This document shows positions 50,443 through 60,745 of a stretch of 64,000 bases of DNA, in pieces. Source of the stretch: G963663495 sp963663495. GTDB lineage: Bacteria; Bacteroidota; Rhodothermia; Rhodothermales; Bin80. Position 1 is the first letter of the stretch, and every line of letters starts with the position of its first letter. A program made the translations under genes and the position numbers. Under the pieces are notes generated by a model, which did not search any database, was not told the DNA's origin, and was given only the letters and a program-made list of their open reading frames with translations. The stretch lies in assembly GCA_963663495.1 (NCBI GenBank), contig OY760427.1, positions 3,658,001 through 3,722,000 on the forward strand. Direction: 5' to 3'.

Positions 50443-52312
50443 CCTGCAATATTCATGTCGTACCCTGTTCGGGTCAAAAAGTGCTGTTTCGGTACCTGCA
50501 GGACCGATTGTGCGTTGTTCACGCGTAGGGACGACCATGAGAGGGGCTGAAAACACCAGTTTAGGGCCTTTTCCCGACACGACAGCGGTCACATTACCGA
50601 GATTTTGGGAAGACGTCTGTCGGGTAGACACACCCCTGCCTACCTTCTCTTTCCGCTTTCCGCGTTGGGCGCCTGCGGTGTCGGAGCGCAGGCACAAATT
50701 TGACTTGGCTAGCTCTTCATGGGAAGCGTGATCCATGTGAGTTGACAATAACGTCGCCAAAATTGCTCCCATGCAGCATCTGCGCTGGCGGCAATGTGGA
50801 TAACGATGTTGCGCGCGTGTTGTACGAAGCGGGCCCCCACCTTGAGTACACGCTCGCGATAGGTGCTCAGACTTATCTGGGATTCGTCAGGCTCCCGCAT
50901 AAGGCAGCGCCCCACATGCATGAGCTGATACGTTAGAAGGTATACCTGTAGCAGGACCTCGTTCTCGGCTCGGATCTCGGCATCCTGTTCCGACTCATCC
51001 TGTTCCGACTCATCAGGCACCCGCACTACAGGCCGGCCCTTATAGTGTGTCTTCGGACGGAGAACCGAAGACAGCGCCATGGAGCAAGCCGCATTCAGCT
51101 CCCCGAAGTGCTTTTCCGCCTTTCCTCTCTTCCGGTACAGATTCACAAGCTGCTCTGCCGGATAGGCTTCTACATCCAGATCGGTGATCAAATAGAAATG
51201 CCGCGGAAAAAGCTCTCCCGGCACCGGAACAACCACGAGCACCACACGACGCTCTACGGACCAGCACTTTGCACGGTAGCGCAGTTCGTGGTAGCATTCG
51301 TCCGACGGCTGATCACCCTCCAAATGAGGCGCCGCAAGCCCGTCAATCACATCGTTTCCTTTCAGACGCATCACGTAGCCGATACGGTCGTTCTCCAGCT
51401 TATCACATAACTCGCCACTGTTGAAGCCTGCGTCCAATCGGACAATGACCTTGTCGGCCACATGTTCACGCAATGCCAGCCCAATGCGTCGAATGAAACC
51501 GTAGCAGTCCTTCACCACATTCTGCGTGCCCCCTCGCAACTCCGCCCCCAACATGTCGCCCGACTCACCGCATATGGCGATAAGGGGCAGAAAGATGGTG
51601 CGCTTGTAATATCCGTTCCACTTGCTGCCCTGCTGCTTGCCATGCGTATCTACCGGTACACCGTCCACATCAAAGACCACCTCGGGGCGGCGCTTCCCGC
51701 CACCACGCTGCAGCAGGTGCTCCATGGCGAATGTCTCTGCAAAAAGGCGCAACTTCTCGAAATTCTTTTTCCCGGCCAACATGCGCACGAAGCGAGACAT
51801 GGTTGGCTGGGATGCCAGGGACCTATCGTCCTGTAATGCCCTCATACCCCTTTTGGAAGAAGTGGCCACGCGCATGGCAGGGTCCCTTCGAAGCTTGTCC
51901 GCATCTGACTGACGGCCCCACCCCTGCACATGTTGCAGCAGGTACTGCCGCACTAACTCCTCAAGGCTATGCGTAATCCGAGCTTGGGACCGATTGTCCT
52001 TAAGCACGGAAGCGAGTCGGCATGCCAAGGTGCTGATCACCATGAGCAGGCGCATAGGAATGACGCCCGCATCCGATGTTAGATTATCGGTCTTGGAGCG
52101 TACAACTTTGACGGATTTATTGAATTGGCAAGCGAACAGAAGGTTGGATTTGGGATCTGGCATCGGGCGTGTTACAGGGTGAATGGGTATTGGGGTTTCT
52201 GAACGTTTTAGCGTCGCACAGGATCCCATTCAACCCGTGTATAGTCAACATATTACGCCATAATATTAAACGACGATTCCCCGCCACTTAACTCCCTTAT
52301 GAATAAGGGAGG
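50443..52312 (-). mobile_element. IS1380-family element, copy 2 (1870 bp)
   Basis: Same length and ends as copy 1 (CCTGCAATATTCAT at the left, the GAATAAGGGAGG end at the right). Flanking pentamers are TTCAG and TTGAG, differing at one base, so either the duplication has mutated or the flanks have been exchanged with another copy. It splits the DruA-like IS gene. Confidence 0.93.
50709..52229 (-). CDS. IS1380-family transposase, copy 2
   Basis: 506 residues, nearly identical to 45524-47044 with all motifs (DVDGVPVDTHGKQQG, RLDAGFNSGE, LYRKRGKAEKHFGELN) intact. Differences cluster in the acidic VPDESEQDESEQDAEIRAEN segment. Probably active. Confidence 0.93.
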   Translation of the reverse strand: MGSCATLKRSETPIPIHPVTRPMPDPKSNLLFACQFNKSVKVVRSKTDNLTSDAGVIPMRLLMVISTLACRLASVLKDNRSQARITHSLEELVRQYLLQHVQGWGRQSDADKLRRDPAMRVATSSKRGMRALQDDRSLASQPTMSRFVRMLAGKKNFEKLRLFAETFAMEHLLQRGGGKRRPEVVFDVDGVPVDTHGKQQGSKWNGYYKRTIFLPLIAICGESGDMLGAELRGGTQNVVKDCYGFIRRIGLALREHVADKVIVRLDAGFNSGELCDKLENDRIGYVMRLKGNDVIDGLAAPHLEGDQPSDECYHELRYRAKCWSVERRVVLVVVPVPGELFPRHFYLITDLDVEAYPAEQLVNLYRKRGKAEKHFGELNAACSMALSSVLRPKTHYKGRPVVRVPDESEQDESEQDAEIRAENEVLLQVYLLTYQLMHVGRCLMREPDESQISLSTYRERVLKVGARFVQHARNIVIHIAASADAAWEQFWRRYCQLTWITLPMKS

Positions 52313-52509
52313 TTGAGCATCTTTTCGCACTCTACGAGGCAATGTCCGAGCCGCTGCGAGGAAGGATACAATCATAATCTCGGCAAGTGAAACACATGTT
52401 CGTCGCGTGCAGTGGAATGGCGGTTGACAGAATTCCGTAAGATCCGTATCTGCACACGATACCGCAAGCACCGCGCTGCTATGATTCACTTCGCCTAGTT
52501 CACACCACC

Positions 52510-53346
52510 TTGCGGGCCAGATTCAAATTGGCTGGATTAATCTGCACCGCTATGCGACGAGACCGATTCAGATTTACGGGCGACCTGATTCCCAAGAACA
52601 ATGCGATATCTTTGAACACGATGCCGAATGTGGAAGGGGACTGGATTTCAACTACCACTATTGAGTGTTCCGTTGTGCACGTAGATCTGGAGATCCCGGA
52701 TGGCGACGGAGAAGTTGACCACCGTGTGAGGGAGTACAGTATGGTGCGATATGCCCAGTTTATTGCCAATAGATGGCTTTCTGCAATCAGTTTCGCACAG
52801 GGTGCGTGTTACTCAGCACACATTTTCAGACTTGAGAACTCAGCCGGCTACGGACGCGATGTTGGTCCGAAACTCATGTTCGGCCACGATGGTGAGGACT
52901 TGAGTGTGGACAATTGTTTTGAACTCTTCGCCGAAATGTCCCGGGAGAGCCATCACTTCGGAATGGCAGCGGATGATTACCGAAAAGCTTTGGGATGGGG
53001 CCCAGGTGCGCTCTTTTACTGTTACCGGGCGTTAGAGACCTTACGCCTGCATTTTGACGGGGGTTGGGAGGAAATGCATAAGTCGCTCGGAACTAACCAG
53101 TGCGCGATTGTGACGCTTATAAAACGGCACGCAGACAAGATTCGTCACGGCAAGGTGCCTGATTATGAAGGTATTGATAGTTGTGCCTACTACGGGTTGA
53201 ACTACGTTAGTGAAACGTTGCTGGCCTTCCTGATTAAGAACGGCGCTGCTGAAAGCAATCTGGAAATGCCGGTACTTAACCACGGTGCGATTCCTGATTT
53301 TATTCGCGTACAACACGTGAAGGACTGCCCGCAGAATAGAACTTGA
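52510..53346 (+). CDS. Uncharacterised protein, HEPN-like C-terminal part
   Basis: 278 residues if TTG 52510 is used; ATG 52552 or 52621 are alternatives and no ribosome site decides. The first half is beta-rich and unrecognised. The second half is helical, with ALFYCYRALETLRLHFDGGW, MHKSLGTNQ and KRHADKIRHGKVPDY, whose RxxxxH-like RHADKIRHG resembles HEPN-type domains of hypothetical proteins. No signal peptide or membrane segment. It stands alone between IS1380 copy 2 and kdgK. Function not assigned; an RNase role is speculation. Confidence 0.55.
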   Translation: MRARFKLAGLICTAMRRDRFRFTGDLIPKNNAISLNTMPNVEGDWISTTTIECSVVHVDLEIPDGDGEVDHRVREYSMVRYAQFIANRWLSAISFAQGACYSAHIFRLENSAGYGRDVGPKLMFGHDGEDLSVDNCFELFAEMSRESHHFGMAADDYRKALGWGPGALFYCYRALETLRLHFDGGWEEMHKSLGTNQCAIVTLIKRHADKIRHGKVPDYEGIDSCAYYGLNYVSETLLAFLIKNGAAESNLEMPVLNHGAIPDFIRVQHVKDCPQNRT

Positions 53347-53559
53347 ACGCGTACATACCACTGTTTGGACAAATCAAGACAGTTTCAGGTATCTGTTTTA
53401 CCGCACCGATTTAGACAGACCATTGGTGCACTACCGACTGGGTTTGAAACCGGCGCATCCTTTTTTCTTGTTCCTTCTCCTCCGTAGGCTGCGGGCAATG
53501 TCCAAGTCAGGCCCTATCTGGAGACGCATGCAAGCTTCATCCAATCCCCTTTTACCCAA

Positions 53560-54588
53560 ATGAAGATCATCACACTCGGCGAAATAATGGTCCGGCTCTC
53601 ACCGCCGGACTTTCGACGCATTGTCCAAGCACAAACGTTTGAAGTAACATACGGAGGTGGAGAGGCAAACGTTGCTGTGGCATTGGCCAACTACGGACTT
53701 GAGAGTTACTTCGTCACGAAGCTCCCAACGCATGAAATAGGGCAAGCAGCCGTCAATCATCTCCGACGTTTTGGGGTCTCAGACCAATTTATTGTCCGTG
53801 ACGGAGAACGTGTGGGGGTATACTACCTCGAGAATGGTGCCAGTCAGCGTCCCTCCAAAGTGGTTTACGACCGGGCACATTCGGCCATAACCACCCTAAC
53901 GCCAGACGAACTGGACCTTAACGCCCTCTTTGACGGGGCACGATGGTTCCACTTTACCGGAATCACACCTGCACTCGGCGAAATTCCTCGTCGCACGGTG
54001 AGGGCAGCTGCAATGGCCGCCAAAGCAGCCGGTGCCACCGTCTCGTGTGACCTTAACTATCGTGCAAAACTCTGGACGGTCGAAGAAGCTCAGGCAACGA
54101 TGCGGCCGCTAATGGAATACGTTGATGTCTGCATCGCTAATGAGGAGGATGCCGAAAAGTGTCTTGGAATGAAGGCCGGAAGCACAAACGTGGAGGGAGC
54201 CGAACTGGACGAAACCGGGTACTATAGATTGGCAGAGCATCTGAAGACAACCTTAGATTTCTCCACCGTAGCCATAACGCTACGTGAATCGTTTAGCGCC
54301 AGTCGCAATGGATGGAGTGCTATCCTGCACGACAATCACCAGTGCAGCGAACCTCAACGGTCATTGCGCTACGATATCCACATTGTGGACCGTGTCGGTG
54401 GAGGTGATGCCTTTGCGAGTGGACTCATCGCGGGCCTGCTTGTGAAGGATGACACGATAAATGCTCTTGAGTTCGCTGTCGCGGCATCATGTCTCAAGCA
54501 GACCATCCCTGGCGATTTCAACCATGTCTCATGGCAGGAGGTGGATAATTTGGTAATAAGTGGTGGCTCTGGACGCGTCGTCCGTTGA
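53560..54588 (+). CDS. kdgK: 2-keto-3-deoxygluconate kinase (PfkB family)
   Basis: 342 residues with the ribokinase/PfkB fold. N-terminal substrate motif TYGGGEANVAVALANYG (30-46), a central VSCDLNYRAKLW, and the C-terminal DRVGGGDAFASGLIAGLL with catalytic base Asp283 and the anion hole formed by the preceding glycines. The DLNYR segment and overall length are those of KDG kinases. It phosphorylates KDG to KDPG, the substrate of the aldolase encoded at 44672. The frame is intact, starting ATG 53560. Confidence 0.92.
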   Translation: MKIITLGEIMVRLSPPDFRRIVQAQTFEVTYGGGEANVAVALANYGLESYFVTKLPTHEIGQAAVNHLRRFGVSDQFIVRDGERVGVYYLENGASQRPSKVVYDRAHSAITTLTPDELDLNALFDGARWFHFTGITPALGEIPRRTVRAAAMAAKAAGATVSCDLNYRAKLWTVEEAQATMRPLMEYVDVCIANEEDAEKCLGMKAGSTNVEGAELDETGYYRLAEHLKTTLDFSTVAITLRESFSASRNGWSAILHDNHQCSEPQRSLRYDIHIVDRVGGGDAFASGLIAGLLVKDDTINALEFAVAASCLKQTIPGDFNHVSWQEVDNLVISGGSGRVVR

Positions 54589-54605
54589 TATAGGAGTAAT
54601 GGACG

Positions 54606-54771
54606 TGCTACAGCGCAAGATCCTCCACGGCTTTTGGGCTACCTCGGTTATTTTCGTCTGCGCATCATTCTTTGGCCCCAACTCTTCGGCCAAGCGCCGA
54701 TGCGTGCTCCAGAGTGACTCAGTCAACGTGATCGTGTGGAGCGCCTTAGCGCGGACGATTAGTATCCGTCC
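54606..54771 (+). pseudogene. Possible gene start cut by IS66 copy 2
   Basis: AGGAG at 54595-54599 precedes GTG 54606 by six bases; ATG 54600 is also in frame. The frame reads VLQRKILHGFWATSVIFVCA, with a hydrophobic stretch, and continues to the IS66 end at 54772. It begins 17 bases after kdgK, so it may have been the next gene of that operon. Too short to identify, and a spurious frame cannot be excluded. Confidence 0.3.
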
Positions 54772-56830
54772 GGTGAAGTACATTATAACCGAGGGTATTT
54801 ACTCTCTCAATTAGAGTAAGTTAGAGCGCGGTTCGAAGGTTTATAGGCTAGCGTCGGTTGGGTGTGCAGGAGTCAAGTACCTGACAGCGTATTCGCAGAC
54901 CCGTACACGGATCTATCGGATGACCCGGGGCACCTGTTTGGGGGCTCCTATGCCGCTTTCTTGACGGTAGCTTGCTGCAAGTCCCGACTGGCTTTCCAAT
55001 GATGGGGCAAGAGCTCAGCCATGCGTTCGGCAGGAAATGTCGGAAGACTGCGTAGTACATCGGTAAGCCATTCAGTCGGGTTTACCGATTGTAGCTTGCA
55101 TGTGGCAAGAAGAGCGTACAGTACTGCGGACCGCTGCGCTGCCGCATGCGATCCCGCAAACAGATGGTTTTTCCGACCAAGCGCAATCGCCCGCATCTGG
55201 TTCTCGACCAGATTGTTATCAATCTCAACCTTGCCGTCTTCCAGGTAACAAGCCAGCTTCTCCCACCTGTTGAGCATGTACCCCACGGCCTCATCCCATC
55301 CCGCACTCGGCCGGTGCTCACGACTCTCCTCAAGCCATGGCTTCAACTTCTCCAGTACCGGCCGTGCCTCCTCCTGTCGTACCTCCACACGCCGAGCCGG
55401 ACCAGCTCCCTCCTTACGCAACCCACGCTCTATCGCATACAACTGCCGGATTTCCTCCATTACATGGCGCACCTTCTTGGGCTCCTTTTTCCTGCAGTCA
55501 TAAAACTTGCGACGCGCATGCGCCATACATCCAAACAGCGTTATCCCGCCCCGCGTACCAAACGCATCGTACACCACATACCCGTCGGTTTGCATCGCCC
55601 CTCTATATCCGCGCAAGAATTCCCACGGTCCAGCGCGCGCACGGCTCGGGCTGTAATCCATCATCACCACCTTCGCCCGCGGTGCCAGGTATACCCAAAG
55701 ATAGCCGCGATGCGTCTTTCCTTCGTTCTTCTTCCCTTTCTTCTTCGGCTTTTGCACCGGGAACGTTGTCTCATCCACCTGCAGATACCCGCTACGAAGC
55801 ACCTCCTTACGCAACGCATCTCCTAACGGACCCAGATACGTCGCTACCTTCGCAATCCAATCCCCCATTGTAGCAGCCGATAGCTTCACGCCATGGCGCT
55901 GAAACTTCTTCCGCAGCCGGTATAGCGGCATATGATTCACGTATTTGGCTACCGCCAAATACGCCAACAACCCCGGACCAGCCTTCCCCTTCGGTATGAC
56001 ACGCTTCGGCAACGGCGCTATGACCATCCCCTTGCGAGGCTCCTTGCAGACAACGTACTTCGGCCGCACAATCTGTACTACCCTCGTGAAGCCCGGCACA
56101 TATTCCAAGTACTCCGTTACTTCCTCGCCGATGTACTTCATACCCGCGGTGCTGCCCTCCGGCTCAAGGCGGATCACCTCTCTGGGCAGATGGTCCGGAA
56201 TCGGCCCGCGCACCGGCTTGTTCTTCCCACGCCGCTTGCGCCTTACCAGGACATACTCCTCCTCCTCGGGCTCAACAGCTACTGGTTCCTCTCCAAACAA
56301 CCGGCCTTGCTGCGCATTGTCCGCCGGCGTGTAACGCTCACTCTTTTTGCCAGAGAGTAGGCGATGCGCTTGTTCCAACCTGTCTTCCAGATGGCTAATC
56401 TTCGCAGCCATATCGGCAATTGTCGCAGCCAGATCCGCGTTGTTCTTGGATAGACGATCGGCTTTTTTCTCCAAGCGACGGACCTGTTTTCGCAGATCCT
56501 TGCTCTCAGCCTCTTGGTTTCTTAGCCTCTGAAAAAGGACTTCACCGGCAGGAGAAGAGGGGGAGAAAGATGCCTTGGGCTGCATAGTTCATGTACATGT
56601 GCGTCCTCCACAATGTTCCGGTTCTTCTCCCCAAAACCCATGTTTTTTGTCCCAAAAGACGCTGATTGCTGCCTGCATTCAGACGCCTGGACGATAAGCT
56701 GCACACCACTCCGAAATTCCCATATCGGCACACCAAACCCGGCGTATAATCACCTTGCACTAAGCTCTACAAGCGGATTACGCAGACCAATGCTAAGCCC
56801 GCTTTACCATGTACTTTACCGTACGGATAC
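54772..56830 (-). mobile_element. IS66-family element, copy 2 (2059 bp, intact)
   Basis: 22-bp inverted repeats at both ends (GTATCCGTCCGGTGAAGT at 54772, its partner ending GTACGGATAC at 56830). It carries one full-length transposase gene. The left flank is the region after kdgK and the right flank is a DruA-like IS fragment. The adjoining 8-mers (GACGATTA, CTTTCAAG) do not match. Confidence 0.92.
54948..56585 (-). CDS. IS66-family transposase (TnpC-type)
   Basis: 545 residues with the frame intact. An N-terminal leucine-zipper-like coiled coil (residues 20-80, LRKQVRRLEKKADRLSK) precedes a central region with VDETTFPVQKPKKKGKK, the catalytic YSPSRARAGPWEFLRGYRGA and MQTDGYVVYDAFG segments, CMAHARRKFYDC, and the C-terminal VEIDNNLVENQMR glutamate motif plus the IS66 C-terminal domain. 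It shows what copy 1 encoded before intron insertion and the TGA mutation. No tnpA/tnpB partners are present, as in several IS66 subgroups. Confidence 0.93.
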   Translation of the reverse strand: MQPKASFSPSSPAGEVLFQRLRNQEAESKDLRKQVRRLEKKADRLSKNNADLAATIADMAAKISHLEDRLEQAHRLLSGKKSERYTPADNAQQGRLFGEEPVAVEPEEEEYVLVRRKRRGKNKPVRGPIPDHLPREVIRLEPEGSTAGMKYIGEEVTEYLEYVPGFTRVVQIVRPKYVVCKEPRKGMVIAPLPKRVIPKGKAGPGLLAYLAVAKYVNHMPLYRLRKKFQRHGVKLSAATMGDWIAKVATYLGPLGDALRKEVLRSGYLQVDETTFPVQKPKKKGKKNEGKTHRGYLWVYLAPRAKVVMMDYSPSRARAGPWEFLRGYRGAMQTDGYVVYDAFGTRGGITLFGCMAHARRKFYDCRKKEPKKVRHVMEEIRQLYAIERGLRKEGAGPARRVEVRQEEARPVLEKLKPWLEESREHRPSAGWDEAVGYMLNRWEKLACYLEDGKVEIDNNLVENQMRAIALGRKNHLFAGSHAAAQRSAVLYALLATCKLQSVNPTEWLTDVLRSLPTFPAERMAELLPHHWKASRDLQQATVKKAA

Positions 56831-57061
56831 CTTTCAAGCATCCGGCCCACTGCGGCCGCCCGCGAGCATCCGTAAAGCGGTATTGCTCGCAAACAATGCG
56901 ACTGACTGCGGTGCGACTCTTGTCACCGTGTACCTCCAGAATACGCTGCAAGGTCGGTTCTGCGCCGCGAAGCGTGGTAAGTATCTGATGCTGCACCCAC
57001 ATGCCGGTAAACTAACAGACAAATACGCAATAGTCAAGAGGCAATATTAATGGGTAGGCAG
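56831..57061 (-). mobile_element. DruA-like (DUF4338) IS, 5'-terminal fragment
   Basis: The same 5' end as at 49952 and 43911, in minus orientation, cut by IS66 at a codon within three bases of where IS1634 cut the fragment at 43911. Its terminus at 57061 truncates the small lipoprotein gene. Confidence 0.78.
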
Positions 57062-57163
57062 GCCTAGCCTTATGGTCCGTTGCTTTGACTCGGCCGTACA
57101 TCCAATAAGCATCGTAACAAGTGCGAGGATGCAGAAAGCGAAACGTGCACTGTAACTAGTCAT
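57062..57163 (-). pseudogene. Lipoprotein gene, N-terminal 34 codons only
   Basis: ATG 57163 opens a frame with a good lipoprotein signal: RFAFCILALVTMLIGC, then TAESKQRTIRLG. It runs without stop into the DruA-like IS terminus at 57061. It lies downstream of, and on the same strand as, the PQQ dehydrogenase, 257 bases away. The mature protein is unknown because it is lost. Confidence 0.55.
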
Positions 57164-57419
57164 TGCAGAAGGTGTAAGTGTCGAATCAATACCAATTGTT
57201 CGGCGCGCAGTTCAATTGACTGGTTGCGTTTCAATCGGATCAGGAGTCATCTGCATTTATTGCGGTAACCGGACCAATACCAATATTGTCCTATGATTTG
57301 AGGAGCAGTCAGCCATACCGTTGAGCTATCCGATCCAACACGGCATAATCCGTACAACGGTTCATCAAATGCCATCAGTGCACGCTCACCGCTGGGCCGC
57401 CATAACTAGGAACGAGCTG

Positions 57420-59546
57420 CTATCTCGGCAGCGCAAACGCTATATATGAATCTCCAGACTTCGTACCCATTTTTCCACCGCCGGCGGCAACAACTACATA
57501 CTGACGATCATTAACCTCATATGTGGCTGGTGTGGCATAGCCTCCTGCCGGTAGCTGCGTTTCCCATAGGATTACACCAGTGTCCTTGTCAAAGGCGCGA
57601 AACCGCTCATCTTTGCTGGCTGCGATAAACAGGAGCCCCCCGGCAGTTACTACAGGACCACCGTAATTCTCCGTTCCGGTCACGGGGATGCCACGTGCAG
57701 TCAATTGCGAAAATTCTCCGAGTGGGACCTGCCACTCGTATTCGCCCGTATTCAAGTTTATGGCGCTCAGCAGTCCCCACGGAGGCTTAACCGCCGGGTA
57801 ACCTTCTTGGTCGAAGAATCGATTGTATCCAGTGTGACCGTAAGGAGAGCCAGCAAAAGACCAACTTGAATCCGTGTCTCCGGGAACCTCTGAATCTTCT
57901 CCTTCTCCCGTAAGAAAGTCAACCAGAGAAGATGTTTGCGATTCGGTTAAGAAGCCGAATGACGGCATACGGCCCATTCCGCGCCTAATCCGATTAGCTA
58001 TCTCTTCCCGCGACCTAGACTCCATTAGATCCGCCAGCGGAGGATAGGAACCGTCCGCGCTGCCCTGCAACTCTGATCCATGACAGTTTGCACAATGAGC
58101 TGCATACAAACCACTTCCTGTCAATGAAGCCTCCGAGTCAAGCTCTACCATAGTTAGGATCCAAGGCATCTCGTTACTATTGACATATAGAACTGCCTCC
58201 ATTGGATCCACGGCAGCGCCACCCCATTCTGCACCTCCATCAAAGCCGGGAAAAATCATTGTTCCCTGAATACTAGGTGGCACAAACTGCCCATTGCTAC
58301 GAACAGTCTTGAAACGCTCCCGAACATATGCATGCGCTTCAGGCGATATATCCGTTATATCATCCTCATCAAAGCGCTGTCGGGAAAATGGCGCTGGAAT
58401 TACCGGTAATCGCTGCGTGGGCCATACGTTCTCGCCGCGCAGTTCGGACGAAGGGTATACCTTTTCCTCAACCGGGAAAAGCGGGTCTCCAGTACTCCGG
58501 TCAAGCAAAAACAGGTGACCGCTCTTGGTCACCTGGGCGACTGCTTCTATGGTGTTGCCATCGTGTGAAACCGTAACGAGGTTGGGCGGCGCGGGAAGGT
58601 CTCGATCCCAAATGTCATGCCGAACGATCTGATAATGCCATTTTCGTTCGCCAGTCCGTGCATCCAAAGCAAGAAGCGAGTTGGCGAATAAATTCTCGCC
58701 ATGCCGATTGCCACCCCAAAAATCGAATGCAGCAGAGCCCGTTGGTGCAAACACTGTTCCATCCTTCTCATCCAAGGCGAAACCTGCCCACGAATTTGCA
58801 CCACCCGCGTACTGATAGGCCTCTTCGGGCCATGTATCATGGCCAATTTCGCCGGGCTGCGGGATAGTATGAAACACCCATTCTAGTTTGCCGGACCCAA
58901 CGTTATAGGCCCTGATATGACCTGGTGCAGAAACCGGCCCCTCTGAGACGTTGCTTCCCAAAATCAGCAGGTTCTCAAATATTATTCCGGGCGTGCGGGC
59001 ACTAACCGAAAGCCCGGTCACATCGCGCCCAAGGCCCATCCGCAGATCTACCGAACCGTTGCTACCAAAATGATCTATGGGCTCCCCAGTCTCAGCATCC
59101 AAAGCGAAGAGCCGGGCACCGGCGACCAGAAAAACGCGTGCAGGGTCCTTTCGGTCACCCGACCAATAGGTTAGGCCGCGATTTATACCCGGCCCTTCCA
59201 GAACTGCGCCCGATGCAAACGGATCAAACCTCCAGATTTCCTGCCCGGTAGCCGAGTGAATAGCAAGTGCCTTTACGTGGGGGGAGGTGGCGTAGAGTAC
59301 AGTATCCACTACAATGGGATTACATTGTATCTGGGATCTTCCCTCGTTGCTACCATCGCCGGAAGAATAAACCCAAGCCACCCCTAAATCGGATACGTTG
59401 GAGCGGTTAATCTGGTCTAGCGCTGAATAGTGGCTGTTACTATGGTCTCCCAAATAGACCGACCACGATTTATACTGTTTGCCATCATCACCACCAAGCT
59501 CCGCGCAACCCAGGAGGAGCACCAAAGCTAGACTAATTCGTTGCAT
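57420..59546 (-). CDS. PQQ-dependent dehydrogenase lipoprotein with cytochrome c insert
   Basis: 708 residues from ATG 59546, chosen because it gives a lipoprotein signal MQRISLALVLLLGC; an upstream extension lacks one. It is an eight-bladed quinoprotein propeller: N-terminal blades (WRFDPFASG, LFALDAETGEPI, LLALDARTGERKWHYQIVRH with DIWDRDLPAPP, the classic quinoprotein motif), a haem c domain around residue 485 (AAHCANCHGSEL with distal PSFGFLT), then closing blades (LNTGEYEWQVPLGE, DKDTGVILWETQLPAGGYAT). It oxidises a sugar or alcohol in the periplasm or at the membrane and passes electrons via its haem. The substrate is unproven; glucose-type substrates fit the neighbouring gluconolactonase. 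Confidence 0.9.
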   Translation of the reverse strand: MQRISLALVLLLGCAELGGDDGKQYKSWSVYLGDHSNSHYSALDQINRSNVSDLGVAWVYSSGDGSNEGRSQIQCNPIVVDTVLYATSPHVKALAIHSATGQEIWRFDPFASGAVLEGPGINRGLTYWSGDRKDPARVFLVAGARLFALDAETGEPIDHFGSNGSVDLRMGLGRDVTGLSVSARTPGIIFENLLILGSNVSEGPVSAPGHIRAYNVGSGKLEWVFHTIPQPGEIGHDTWPEEAYQYAGGANSWAGFALDEKDGTVFAPTGSAAFDFWGGNRHGENLFANSLLALDARTGERKWHYQIVRHDIWDRDLPAPPNLVTVSHDGNTIEAVAQVTKSGHLFLLDRSTGDPLFPVEEKVYPSSELRGENVWPTQRLPVIPAPFSRQRFDEDDITDISPEAHAYVRERFKTVRSNGQFVPPSIQGTMIFPGFDGGAEWGGAAVDPMEAVLYVNSNEMPWILTMVELDSEASLTGSGLYAAHCANCHGSELQGSADGSYPPLADLMESRSREEIANRIRRGMGRMPSFGFLTESQTSSLVDFLTGEGEDSEVPGDTDSSWSFAGSPYGHTGYNRFFDQEGYPAVKPPWGLLSAINLNTGEYEWQVPLGEFSQLTARGIPVTGTENYGGPVVTAGGLLFIAASKDERFRAFDKDTGVILWETQLPAGGYATPATYEVNDRQYVVVAAGGGKMGTKSGDSYIAFALPR

Positions 59547-59972
59547 AGGAAAATTGCATGATCCTTCAATATGTTTCCCAAGATAATCACGGGGCAACCA
59601 TTGATCATTGTGCCAGAGCCCAGGCTGCCCGACTTGCGGGAATTCCATTTTGAACCCAAGCAGCCTACTCTTGCTGTTCGTATCCCGTGAGCTATCCGCT
59701 AGCTGCCAGGACCAGCACGGCATGATCCCGGGTCAGACCCAAGTGCCCCCGTCAGGTCGCACACCAGAGGAGGTTACGCGGGCTCGCTGATCCAAGCCAT
59801 TGTTGATGTGCGCCGCGATACGGCCCTTTTCTCCTGCGGGTGCGAATCCGGCTCGACAACGATCGCCCCAGTCGGTAGCGTCCAAGGCGATGCATGTCTT
59901 GCTAGTAGGACCGCACCGGCAAGGTGAGCAGTCCTGGCTCCTTTAACCATCAACCAATAACGGAACCGTCTC
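59547..59972. other. Intergenic stretch upstream of PQQ dehydrogenase
   Basis: No gene is recognised. It must contain the promoter of the minus-strand dehydrogenase and, from roughly 59750, the left end of the decayed IS110 element. No clear promoter hexamers or terminal repeats stand out. Confidence 0.4.
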
Positions 59973-60430
59973 ATGCAACAACATCCCCAACCGGTCACTT
60001 CAGCCTCCTCGCTGCAGATCGGTTGGGATGTGCACAATAATAAGAACGTAGTGCTTTATGTGCACAACACCAGCCCGGGCGTGGTTACTGACGAGCGGCG
60101 GTCGCCAATTACTCACCGAAGATCCGCAAGTATATGCCATAACTGCAGCGACGCTGCAGTTATGGCATATCGTCCTGCGGATTCAGCCTGCCGGCAAGCG
60201 CGGGGCGTATCGTGTGAGGTAATCGCTCCGTCACCAATTACCCGCCGATCAGGCGAGGATGTGAAGGCAGATCCAACGAGATGCGAAAAAGCTGACCACG
60301 CTGCATGCCGCCGGACTACTGTCGACGATGTGCGTATCGGAAGAGAAGCAGGAAGCGGTGCGGTCGCTTCCTGGCTGCCGCGCTGATCTGGTGAAATCCA
60401 TAGCGCAGTCCAAACGGTTTGTCTTATCAT
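59973..60430 (+). pseudogene. IS110-family transposase relic
   Basis: In one frame: IGWDVHNNKNVVLYVHNT, VVTDERRSPITHR and SCEVIAPSPITRRSGEDVKA, matching the N-terminal DEDD domain of IS110 transposases (IGxDVH start and CEVIAPSLIPRRxGxRVKTDRRD). The aspartates after VKA are altered. Near 60290 the similarity passes to another frame (KLTTLHAAGLLSTMCVSEEK, QEAVRSLPGCRADLVKSIAQ) and is lost after a stop at 60436. The C-terminal serine-containing Tnp domain is missing. Long dead. Confidence 0.65.
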
Positions 60431-60745
60431 TTATATAAGCTCAGGTTTTCGGTATACGGGTAGATCGAACCGGACGAAGGCTTTTTGCACATGACTCCGT
60501 GCGCGCTGATGGCAGCCTATCAGGTATCATTCAATCAAAGAAATAATCTATGGAGAACCGATCGGGCGCAGAAAGGAGTATGCGCGCGATTACCTTGCGA
60601 TAGCCGGCAATGCGGCCGGTGCGTGTGGATTTTGGCAGCTCCCGTCGAAACCGAAATCAGGCGTCATGATGCTTTGGGGCTTAGCACGCAAATACCCGAT
60701 TGATAAGGGAGTTATATGGCTGAGTGCCACGCGTTTTCGCAGGAG
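60431..60745. other. Decayed mobile DNA with IS1595-like end
   Basis: No intact gene. The sequence at 60706-60735 (AGGGAGTTATATGGCTGAGT) closely resembles the left end of the two IS1595 copies and probably marks the border of a third, different IS1595 derivative that includes the small frame at 60746-60910. Confidence 0.4.

Noticed and set aside
59547..59723. N-terminal extension of the PQQ dehydrogenase by 59 codons
   Set aside because: The extension has no signal peptide or similarity, whereas ATG 59546 starts a proper lipoprotein signal.
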